Assembly (NCBI RefSeq): GCF_008369915.1
Contig: NZ_VSRN01000001.1
Location: 2,972,501 to 3,036,500 of the forward strand
Length of the DNA stretch: 64,000 nt
Direction of reading: 5' to 3'
DNA from: Dyadobacter sp. UC 10
GTDB lineage: Bacteria; Bacteroidota; Bacteroidia; Cytophagales; Spirosomataceae
How positions within the stretch are numbered: position 1 is the stretch's first letter; each line of letters begins with the position of its first letter. This document shows positions 46,401 through 52,342 of this stretch, one piece after another. The position numbers and the translations under genes were made by a program. Under the pieces are notes generated by a model. It saw only the letters and a program-made list of their open reading frames with translations, did no database searches and was not told where the DNA came from.

Positions 46401-46581
46401 CATCTCCTGATATCAAGCTGAGACCGTAGTTCAAAAGGCGACTTACATGCTGACTAAGCACGCGAGCGACCTCGCTCTTTTCGACAGGTGTTTCCTTTAC
46501 AAAGAATTGTTGTTTATCGAGGGAGCTTATCTTTGAATCGATAAGCTTAGTAATTAAATTCTCGTAAAGGCCTTGCTGCAT
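43438..46581 (-). CDS. PLD-helicase-DUF3427 protein (DEAD/DEAH superfamily 2)
   Basis: 1047 residues in the known three-part order. About 110-300: phospholipase-D-like domain with one HxK (RLHAKSYLFF) and GSSNISRSALTSG. About 320-720: SF2 helicase with Walker A ATGTGKT, DEVH box FIIVDEVHHIAA, GLTATPERTDG and the arginine-finger motif QQLGRGLRL. About 740-1047: DUF3427 C-terminal region. The family is common in defence islands and resembles type III restriction-like helicase nucleases, but its mechanism is not established. The TAA lies next to a convergent operon. It has its own promoter to the right. Confidence 0.88.
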   Translation of the reverse strand: MQQGLYENLITKLIDSKISSLDKQQFFVKETPVEKSEVARVLSQHVSRLLNYGLSLISGDDSIDRQITVSNKIISVLRTELEYADFDEDLISLNGKILNAVFAKMDAPFSDFEKHIKEITPFTGLAQSELFTGSNVGLSLESELKKEILSSDKIYFLVSFIKWSGIRIFQKELEEFTRCGNSLKIITTSYMGATDLKAVEFLAGLPNCEVKVSYNTENERLHAKSYLFFRDTGFNTGYIGSSNISRSALTSGLEWNLKVTTQEVGHIIDKFAKTFETYWQDGEFEYFRSGEHSEKLKIALGREKNKGQVEGTSFFDIKPLPFQEEILEKLLAEREIHNRYRNLIVAATGTGKTVVSAFDFKNFLKTQPNARLLFVAHRKEILMQARATFAGILRDNNFGDLWVDGIEPDNYDVVFASVMTLANRIEELPLSESYYDFIIVDEVHHIAANSYRPILNKFKPKVLLGLTATPERTDGADILADFCDTIAAEIRLPEAMNRKLLCPFQYFGISDSTDLSNATWQNGRYLPSELTRIYTHNDIRVGEIINHCRNYLTDYEDVRALSFCVTREHAIYMAEKFTLAGLKADYLISGGDREELRSTIKSKLLRKDINYLFVVDIFNEGVDIPEIDTVLFLRPTESLTVFLQQLGRGLRLSEGKECLTVLDFVGNARPEYDFEGKFRALIGKTNTSTLEELERDFPHLPLGCSIVLEKKAKEIILKNIRSATQLNTNQLVTKIANFRHQTTMPLSLKNFVAFHNIPLQAIYKRATWSKLCQLANRLDDLLPINEEETKRTILKKWLCCNSFSYLSFILRMAKQKFQVDVDALPGHEKLMLTMLHYDFWQSPGGAEDLSASIAKIGRNEQLVSEMVELLELVIDRIAHIEMDAALPFVQPLKVHSRYSREQILAAFEESTFERKSSNREGVVNLEAKNAELLLITLEKTEANYSPTTLYNDYAVSEKIFHWQSQNTARPETGKGLSYLKQKQTGKSILLFVREKNNDEFNNTIAYVFLGLADYIDHYGAKPMSINWALRESAPHYIWKDMAKMAVG

Positions 46582-46675
46582 GGGGCGGGTTTAGTAATGG
46601 TATTTAGATAAAGTTGTAGAAAGGAATTAGTTACCCAAATATTAGTTATGTTAGTCATTCTTCAATACTCACCAT

Positions 46676-47575
46676 ATGTCGATAAAAATCCTAACCATTC
46701 TAACTCTACTGGCATCCACGCTCTCCGCTTTCTCTCAGGAAAAAATGGTAAGTGTAAACGGCGTTAATTATCACGTTCTTACGAGAAGCTTGGAGCAAAG
46801 AAAGCTGGCTCAGCCGGTCTTGGTTTTTGAAAATGGTATGGGTATGGGGCTAGGAAATTGGGATACCATAACGGATTCGCTTGCTAATGGCGCTCCTATT
46901 TTTCTTTATGACAGGCAAGGCGTGGATAAATCAGAAAAGGTTTTCCAGCTGCCTACTCCTCAGAAGATAGCAGCGAACCTCAAATCACTTTTGCAGGAAC
47001 TGAAAGTTGAACCGCCGTATATATTGGTCGGTCATTCCATGGGTGGTGTATACACGCGGGCTTTCGCAGGATATTATCCCGATGATATTGCGGGGCTCGT
47101 GTTTGTTGATCCCGCAGATTTTACAGAAACAAAGGCGGACTGGAATCAGATTTTCAGGGCAATTGGTGTTTCTGAAAAGCGAATTGACGAAATGCTTACT
47201 AAGCGATTATACACTCCTTCGAAAGTAGATTCGTCGCGCTACGCCGTATGGAGCGAGGGACAAGTTTTAACTGATTTGCGAAAAACCGACTTCGCTGAGC
47301 TTAGTAGCTTACCCATTCCACAGGTGCCCATCCTGTTTTTTGTCGGAGGAAAACTTGAAGTTTCAATGGAACGCCGGAGTAAGGATTATGATCATGAGCG
47401 GTTCTTTGAAGTAAAGAATAGTTCGAATATGCTAAGATGGAGACGCTTTATTCATTCTTCCAGTAAAGGTGGCGCACTGATTTATTTAAGCAACAGTGGA
47501 CATTTTGTACATCGAGACGACGCGGCAATGGTGATTGGGAATATAAGCATGATGCTCAAAGGCTTAGAAAAATAA
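46676..47575 (+). CDS. Exported alpha/beta hydrolase
   Basis: 299 residues with a signal peptide (MSIKILTILTLLASTLSAFSQ). The nucleophile elbow is VGHSMGGVY near residue 120 (Ser in GxSxG). PVLVFENGMGMGLGNWDTI forms the oxyanion-hole strand (HG replaced by NG), and SGHFVHRDD near 280 supplies the catalytic His. The length is right for the fold. It resembles periplasmic esterases or peptidases of proline-iminopeptidase type. Substrate unknown. It is cargo of the island. Confidence 0.85.
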   Translation: MSIKILTILTLLASTLSAFSQEKMVSVNGVNYHVLTRSLEQRKLAQPVLVFENGMGMGLGNWDTITDSLANGAPIFLYDRQGVDKSEKVFQLPTPQKIAANLKSLLQELKVEPPYILVGHSMGGVYTRAFAGYYPDDIAGLVFVDPADFTETKADWNQIFRAIGVSEKRIDEMLTKRLYTPSKVDSSRYAVWSEGQVLTDLRKTDFAELSSLPIPQVPILFFVGGKLEVSMERRSKDYDHERFFEVKNSSNMLRWRRFIHSSSKGGALIYLSNSGHFVHRDDAAMVIGNISMMLKGLEK

Positions 47576-47625
47576 ATTCGAAAGACTCCAATGCCAAGTA
47601 GGGATATGAGAGATATGCAAATAAC

Positions 47626-48258
47626 TTAATCCCGAACCAGACGAACTGAAAGTCCGCCAGAAACTGGGCCATCCCAACGGAAAGCTTTTTTTAAATTTTT
47701 TTTATTGCTACTGGGAGGTCCACCATAATGAAAGTTCCATGCCCAGGCGTTACTATCTGTACTAGGTAAGGACGTCCAAAAGATACCGAGAACACCTTGG
47801 GCAAAATAGCTACCATCAGGTTTCCGCTGACCTCCTGCAGGCGCGTCGAACCCACTGCTATTGGTACCATTACCGTCTTCATTCCAGCCTTTAATGCTTT
47901 TTAACGCTTCACCGGCATTGTCCTTTCCGCCAAAATGATTCACAAGCATAGCCCATTCGCTATCCGTCGCTAAATGCCAACCGCCGAGGCTGGCTTTTTT
48001 CGCCGCCTCCCAGGTGTAAAGCAAGCCCAGCTCTTTTCTATTAATCTCATTGTCATCATAAGCATAGCTACCTTCAACTTTATAGTTCAGGTTTTGTGCC
48101 ATCCAGGTGACGGTTTTCCCCGTCGAAACTTCTTTAAAGCTGATTGTTTTATACGTTTGACCATCTCGCGAGTCAGTGAAGGTCCCGGTAGATTGGGCAA
48201 TTCCTACTTGTGTAAAAAACAAGGTAGCAACTACGGTAAAGATGTGTTGTTTCATCAT
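47626..48258 (-). CDS. FISUMP-domain secreted protein
   Basis: 210 residues with a signal peptide (MMKQHIFTVVATLFFTQVGIAQ). The rest is one Fibrobacter succinogenes major paralogous (FISUMP) domain. The hallmarks are DGQTYKTISF, VTWMAQNLNYK, LLYTWEAAKKASLGGWHLATDSEWAMLVNH, FDAPAGGQRKPDGSY and WTSLPSTDSNAWAWN. It is related to the formylglycine-generating-like lectin fold. Known members are exported, but the function is not established. It stands alone in the island on the minus strand. Confidence 0.88.
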   Translation of the reverse strand: MMKQHIFTVVATLFFTQVGIAQSTGTFTDSRDGQTYKTISFKEVSTGKTVTWMAQNLNYKVEGSYAYDDNEINRKELGLLYTWEAAKKASLGGWHLATDSEWAMLVNHFGGKDNAGEALKSIKGWNEDGNGTNSSGFDAPAGGQRKPDGSYFAQGVLGIFWTSLPSTDSNAWAWNFHYGGPPSSNKKNLKKAFRWDGPVSGGLSVRLVRD

Positions 48259-48345
48259 TGTGATTTCAGGTTTAGTTTTGTATAGTTACTTACTTTAAGA
48301 AAAAGACTCACTATTAACCGCATAACAAATTGATAAACAACTCCT

Positions 48346-48882
48346 ATGCCCATTCACGTAGCTATTACCCGTAAAGTACTTCCTGGAAAAGAGGAAGAAT
48401 TCAAAGAAGCGTTGCGACATTTTTTGGGAGATTCTTTTATGCATGGCGGCGTTCATGGTGCGGCGATGATGACTGCTTTACCGGGCAGCGAGAGCCGCGA
48501 AATAGGAATATTGAGGACTTTCGCCAACCAGGCCGAGTGCGATGCTTTTTATAATTCAAAGCTTTTCAAAGACTGGGAAGCCTTTGCATCGACATTGACC
48601 GAAGAGCCAGTCTATCGGGAGCTTACCGGGCTGGAAGCCTGGTTCCGCTCACCTGTTCCTCCCCCAAGGTGGAAAATGGCCGTGGCAACACTTTGCGGAG
48701 TATATCCTACCAGCCTGTTCCTGACTTATGTTCTTGGCCCGTTCATTCAGGGGCTCCATCCTGCATTGAGAACTTTGATTGTGGCCGGATGTATGGTTGG
48801 GCTGCTTACTTGGGTCGTGATGCCGCAGGTTACGAAAGTGCTGAAACCGTGGCTTTCTGGAAGCTTAAACAGTAGCAAGTAA
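48346..48882 (+). CDS. Antibiotic biosynthesis monooxygenase-like protein with membrane tail
   Basis: 178 residues. Residues 1-95 form an ABM (dimeric ferredoxin-like) domain: MPIHVAITRKVLPGKEEEF, GILRTFANQAECDAFYNS, and EAWFRSP. Residues 108-170 hold two membrane helices (MAVATLCGVYPTSLFLTYVLG and TLIVAGCMVGLLTWVVMP), an arrangement known for ABM proteins predicted as membrane-attached. The biochemical role is unknown. A decayed copy of its first 16 codons occurs at 51401. Hairpin module B follows its stop. Confidence 0.85.
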   Translation: MPIHVAITRKVLPGKEEEFKEALRHFLGDSFMHGGVHGAAMMTALPGSESREIGILRTFANQAECDAFYNSKLFKDWEAFASTLTEEPVYRELTGLEAWFRSPVPPPRWKMAVATLCGVYPTSLFLTYVLGPFIQGLHPALRTLIVAGCMVGLLTWVVMPQVTKVLKPWLSGSLNSSK

Positions 48883-48895
48883 AGATAATAGCCCC

Positions 48896-49081
48896 TTTTG
48901 CAACTCAGCGTAACGAAAGGTATAAAGCAACAAGTGACGACTTCAAATCAATAGGCTATTTACCGCGGCTAGGCGCCCCCGGCTATCGCCGCTCCTTAAA
49001 CCGCCTCATGGATTTGCAGCCAAGGGGTAAACCCCATCACTTTTCACTTCGTGAGAGGTAAGCGATTGCCCTGAGTTGAAA
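48896..49081. repeat. Structured hairpin module, copy B
   Basis: Diverged copy of the module behind mobA (about three quarters identical by eye). It shares TATTTACCGCGGCT, CGCCGCTCC, ATGGATTTGCAGCCAAGG and AAGCGATTG. It keeps the GGGG/CCCC side hairpin with a different loop (TAAA in place of GTGAA) and has a longer inner loop. The outer stem is weaker than in copy A. It lies 13 bp after the ABM gene stop. Confidence 0.65.
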
Positions 49082-49154
49082 ATTGATCTAAAATATCAGA
49101 ACAACTATAAGCAATTGATGGGAAAATTGAGGCATCACAATCACTGCAAAAATT

Positions 49155-49634
49155 TCAGCTATCCTTTCGAATTGCGTTAATACTATCTAATGCAGTTTTC
49201 GCCAGGGTACTGCCCGGGTATTCTGCCAGCATTCGATTGTACAGAACAATGGCCTTTTCTTCTTCTCCGATTTGAGAGTAACAAAAGGCGATATTATTCA
49301 ATGCCATTTCCCTGTAAGAGATTTTTGACGAGCTCAGGAGAATCAAGTATCTATACTTATCTATCAAGGGATACTTACTTAGGATATCGTAGCTAGACTG
49401 AAATCCTAAAATCGCGGCATCAAAATCACCTGCTTTGATATCCCTTAACGCTTGTCGAAGATGCTTTATGGTAAAAAATTGGATCAAACTGGACCCGGCG
49501 AGGTAGGTCATAATTCCAAAAAAGAAGGAATGCGTAATTCCTAGAATGTAATACAAACCTATTAACAATGCTGTGAATCCTAGTTGTGGTACTAAGGAAA
49601 TCCACGCTAGTCGATTTGTGGTAGAAACACTCAT
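49155..49634 (-). CDS. Small membrane protein with TPR-like C-terminus
   Basis: 159 residues from the ATG at 49634 (an ATG at 49664 is in frame). Two hydrophobic helices lie near the N-terminus (LVPQLGFTALLIGLYYILG and FFFGIMTYLAGSSLIQFF). A tetratricopeptide-like helical region follows (MALNNIAFCYSQIGEEEKAIVLYNRMLAEYPGSTLAKTAL). It is likely a membrane-anchored scaffold. Not recognized further. Confidence 0.65.
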   Translation of the reverse strand: MSVSTTNRLAWISLVPQLGFTALLIGLYYILGITHSFFFGIMTYLAGSSLIQFFTIKHLRQALRDIKAGDFDAAILGFQSSYDILSKYPLIDKYRYLILLSSSKISYREMALNNIAFCYSQIGEEEKAIVLYNRMLAEYPGSTLAKTALDSINAIRKDS

Positions 49635-49906
49635 ATTAGAGAAACAATTAACGACCCGGTACAAGTTGTTAGGAATACTTGAAAATTTGACAACTCAGCA
49701 TTCAGCTTAACAAAATGATAAAGTAAAGCCTCATAGTACTTTAATTAAAACAGACCTGGACTTGGAACAAGGCAAGAAAACACTTCGACTTGACAGGTCA
49801 ATCAGGTGCTATGGTTATTTGCAAAGGAAGTGAGAGTGGTAGATATTAGTTCGGATTTGATGAAAACGAAAGTCGTCGACTGACACACAATGCATGGTCA
49901 AATCGC

Positions 49907-49920
49907 TACATTAAAATGTA
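49907..49920. promoter_or_regulatory. Palindromic operator candidate before the XRE gene
   Basis: TACATTAAAATGTA is a perfect 14-bp palindrome 25 bp before the ATG of an HTH-XRE protein, the usual position for autoregulation. Confidence 0.5.
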
Positions 49921-49944
49921 AGCAAAAATGTTTATATTAGATAC

Positions 49945-50412
49945 ATGGAAAAGCAGTTTGAAAAGTATAAAGGCATTCATCCGGGGATCATTCTTGAGCG
50001 GGAGCTCAAAAAGCGATCAATCAAGCAGCGTCCTTTTGCCATATCTATTGCAGAACATCCCCAGAGCTTTAATGCTATTATCAAAGGAAGACGCAGCCTG
50101 AGCACAGCACTGGCACTTAGAATTGAAAAGCGGTTAGATCTTGACGAGGGCACATTTGTAATTCTCCAAGCGTACTATGACATCAAGAAGGAGAAGGAGA
50201 AACAAGCAAACCAGACTCCTAATTTGACGATATTGAGAAAGTCTTTGTTCTGGGATACTGACATTAGCCGCATTGATTGGGAGAAACAATCAAAGGCTGT
50301 TATTGAAAGAGTCTTTGAACGCGGGGATCAGGATGAGAAAGAAGAAATAATAAGGTTCTATGGGAAAGCAAAGATTCATTCGGTGATGTTTGCTGTTAAG
50401 AACACCTTTTAG
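49945..50412 (+). CDS. HTH (HigA-like) and DUF6922 protein, orphan antitoxin-like
   Basis: 155 residues. Residues 10-75 form an XRE/HigA-type helix-turn-helix (IHPGIILERELKKRSI, AFNAIIKGRRSLSTALALRIEKRL). The C-terminal part (LFWDTDISRIDWEKQSKAVIERVFERGDQDEKEEIIRFYG) matches the DUF6922 pattern, which in Bacteroidota usually sits directly upstream of an AbiEii-type nucleotidyltransferase toxin. No toxin gene follows here; attR is 400 bp downstream. It may be a solitary regulator or the survivor of a toxin-antitoxin pair. Confidence 0.75.
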   Translation: MEKQFEKYKGIHPGIILERELKKRSIKQRPFAISIAEHPQSFNAIIKGRRSLSTALALRIEKRLDLDEGTFVILQAYYDIKKEKEKQANQTPNLTILRKSLFWDTDISRIDWEKQSKAVIERVFERGDQDEKEEIIRFYGKAKIHSVMFAVKNTF

Positions 50413-50814
50413 CACGTTCTCCATAAATAGATTTCTTCAATGCAAAGAGAAGTCACTTGGCAAACTTTCGGCAACAAATGTCAATTACTGCCGAAAGTTT
50501 GATTTTGTATCACGCTTTCTTAACTGCAACAGAACTACAAACTTTTACAAAAATTCGTATTTTTACCCCAGCAAAATCGCAGTTACCACCGACAAAAACC
50601 ACAGGCATTTTCCAAACTTTGAACACCTAAAAACCAACTGAAAACTCACTAAAAAACCAGCGAAAATGACACTTGAATACCTCAATTTTCGCTAAAAGAA
50701 TTATACATAACAAATATACTGTTGTACTATATGTATAAAAAATAGTGAGTCTTTCGTGTAGTTTACCTCAAATAAAGGAGACAAAACCTTGATTACGAGC
50801 TGATTAAAGGCAAA
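50413..50814. other. Right-end noncoding region of the island
   Basis: AT-rich, low-complexity sequence with frequent AAAACC-type runs. No ORF with support was seen and no strong hairpin. Confidence 0.4.
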
Positions 50815-50835
50815 GTTCGAGACCCGTCTCCCTCC
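50815..50835 (+). other. attR, right attachment site of the genomic island
   Basis: Exact 21-bp copy of tRNA-His positions 53-73 without the rest of the tRNA. Identity to attL stops at both ends (AAA before, GCATGG after), as expected for a recombination scar. Confidence 0.88.
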
Positions 50836-50885
50836 GCATGGCTACCGCCCCCTGAAAAATTATTTAGAGTAGGGAGGACAGGTTT

Positions 50886-51131
50886 CTAGGTAATCTTAAT
50901 GCGGACTGGCCCCTTAATGTGCTTAATATCAACAGGCAATCCCTTTAGTGTTATTACTACGATGCCTTTGTTATGCAAATCGATTGCTACTTCGCGTACA
51001 TCTTTCATATGCTTGCGCCAGTCGTTTGGAAATAGCATACGTGCAATTTCAGAAGGACAGGTACTTTTCTCGGCACCGCGCTGAATGGCGGCTGACAGGA
51101 TGGTTGTTGCTATTTTCTCGTAATGCTGCAT
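50886..51131 (-). CDS. DUF3253 protein
   Basis: 81 residues, the usual length of the family. Typical DUF3253 features are ILSAAIQRGAEKSTCPSEIARMLFPNDWRKHM, VREVAIDLHNKGIVVITLKG and IKGPVRIKI. The predicted fold is a small winged helix. The function is unknown. It lies just outside attR, in a patch that also holds relics of an older island. Confidence 0.8.
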   Translation of the reverse strand: MQHYEKIATTILSAAIQRGAEKSTCPSEIARMLFPNDWRKHMKDVREVAIDLHNKGIVVITLKGLPVDIKHIKGPVRIKIT

Positions 51132-51196
51132 GCGTTTGCTGATAGAATTGGTTGTCGGAAATGCGACATCAAAGATCCTGATCTGCTGTCAAACTT

Positions 51197-51316
51197 GATA
51201 GATTTTTCAATTCTTTGTTGCCTCTCATTAAGAATGGCGGGTATACGCCATAGCACTTTAGGAAGCTCAGGAAGCCAAAACGAAAGAAGTAGAAAGGGCT
51301 TTCGATGAGATTTGAC
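51197..51316 (+). pseudogene. Decayed C-terminal end of a second mobA
   Basis: The frame reads DRFFNSLLPLIKNGGYTP, a stop, six residues, then LRKPKRKK, a stop, and KGLSMRF. The intact MobA C-terminus in the island reads DRSLDSLLSPVKDGEYTP, then LKKPKRKK-Q-KGFSMGF. Two stops and a short insertion mark it as dead. It lies outside attR, so it belongs to another, older island. Confidence 0.8.
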
Positions 51317-51400
51317 GTTCACTTTTTTTGATCTGCAACGAGAAAAACCGCATTTCGTATCGTTACACTTACTCCTGCCCGAAATGCTATAACATTTCTA

Positions 51401-51481
51401 TGCCCATACACGTAGCCAGTACCCATCGAGTACTTCCTGGGACGACGCTAGCTTGCTTTAGCTATATTTATAAAAGGTTTT
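51401..51481 (+). pseudogene. Decayed 5' end of a second ABM monooxygenase gene
   Basis: The frame begins MPIHVASTHRVLPGTT, matching MPIHVAITRKVLPGKE of the island gene at 48346. It then diverges and ends after 26 codons. In this relic mobA is only 85 bp away, whereas in the intact island 10.6 kb separate the two genes. Confidence 0.7.
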
Positions 51482-51504
51482 GAATATCAGGGCTTTTTTG
51501 TGGC

Positions 51505-51969
51505 TCAGTAAATACTTTTGGCCACCCGTATCCACGACTCTGCTACTGCGGCGTCGGTAAAAAAGTGCTCAATGTCACTGCTGTACAATGATTCATATTT
51601 CTCCATTTTTGTTGAATCCTGGTGGCAATGTGCCGCTGCGATGCATTGGATATTCCTGTTCCTGGTGATGACCATCTTTTCGGCATCCTCGGGAAACATT
51701 GCCACGTAGCCGACTGTCCAGCCGTAACGTGCAAGCGTGAGCGGGATAATACTGCGAAAATATCTGTGCACATCCAGGTCCACTGCATTAAAACCATTTA
51801 GGTTTATGAAGATCTTGAAAACGCCCGAATCTGCCACTCGGTCCAGGGCAGCATTTAGCGTTTGCTCCCAATTTAACACATCCTGTTTTGCTACGTCACC
51901 ACTGATTTGTGTGATAATGAGTTGCTGATCAGCGTACCAGTCGCTGCTTATGATCGTCTTGCCCGGCAT
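51505..51969 (-). CDS. SpoIIAA/STAS-like protein
   Basis: 154 residues. The pattern of alternating strands and helices (QLIITQISGDVAKQDVLNWEQTLNAAL, GVFKIFINLNGFNAVDLDVHRYFRSI, GWTVGYVAMFPEDAEKM) fits the SpoIIAA-like/STAS fold. A His/Asp/Lys-rich tail with AVAESWIRVAKS is also typical. No signal peptide. Probably a cytoplasmic binding or regulatory protein. It marks the return to host-like sequence. Confidence 0.6.
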   Translation of the reverse strand: MPGKTIISSDWYADQQLIITQISGDVAKQDVLNWEQTLNAALDRVADSGVFKIFINLNGFNAVDLDVHRYFRSIIPLTLARYGWTVGYVAMFPEDAEKMVITRNRNIQCIAAAHCHQDSTKMEKYESLYSSDIEHFFTDAAVAESWIRVAKSIY

Positions 51970-52073
51970 GTTGTACTTGTGATGAATGAATCATTTTGAG
52001 ATGATAATCCGGGAAATGATCTTTTTGTTCTGACCGTCGACAGAAAGTCGTGAACTGTCGACGAAATGAAAAA

Positions 52074-52094
52074 AGGACTGTCGCCAACAGTCCT
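52074..52094 (-). terminator. Terminator on the minus strand
   Basis: AGGACTGT pairs with ACAGTCCT around CGCCA; on the minus strand it is followed by TTTTTTC. It lies downstream of the T9SS gene at 52343 and of the relic frame. Confidence 0.7.
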
Positions 52095-52149
52095 CCAATC
52101 TCTGGGCTTCTTCCCCCATTTTTTCGAGCCCTTACAAAGTACTTTCAGA

Positions 52150-52312
52150 TCAAAATAGCTGACTTTTCAGCTTGATCAATCAGAATACCCGGGTGATGGA
52201 GAACCAGATCGTGGAGATTTTTGAGCGATTCGGATGATCCCCGAGAGCCGTGACAACAGACGATATACGGAAAATCTGCCTGAGATTGCGTCAGCCGGCG
52301 CTGAATGGGTAA
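52150..52312 (-). pseudogene. Orphan coding fragment without a start codon
   Basis: A 53-codon open frame with protein-like composition (QADFPYIVCCHGSRGSSESL, then NLHDLVLHHPGILIDQ) ends in TGA and has no ATG. An upstream stop lies at 52314. It may be the C-terminal remnant of a deleted gene. Not recognized. Confidence 0.35.
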
Positions 52313-52342
52313 CTAAAAGAGCGTGTCAAAGCTATCTGTTCC

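Larger units (their letters stand above)
27551..50835. mobile_element. tRNA-His-integrated mobilizable genomic island with defence cargo
   Basis: The island is bounded by a perfect 21-bp direct repeat, with an integrase gene 250 bp inside the tRNA end and a mobC-mobA relaxase pair in the middle. There are no type IV secretion genes, so it would be mobilized by a helper element. Cargo: Gabija-like genes, a PIN-like protein, a nuclease-STAND operon, a PLD-helicase, several envelope genes and an antitoxin-like gene. Genes in 29.5-43 kb are by eye more AT-rich than the flanking host genes. Boundaries follow from the repeats; mobility is inferred. Confidence 0.85.
51970..52342. other. Intergenic region with terminator, inverted repeat and coding relic
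   Basis: It holds a 9-bp inverted repeat (CGTCGACAG with CTGTCGACG, 52037-52065), the terminator at 52074-52094 and an orphan open frame at 52150-52312, described separately. Confidence 0.45.

Noticed and set aside
43438-46581. PLD-helicase considered as part of DISARM or a type I restriction system
   Set aside because: No methyltransferase, DrmA/B/C or HsdM/HsdS gene is present; the DUF3427 architecture stands alone.
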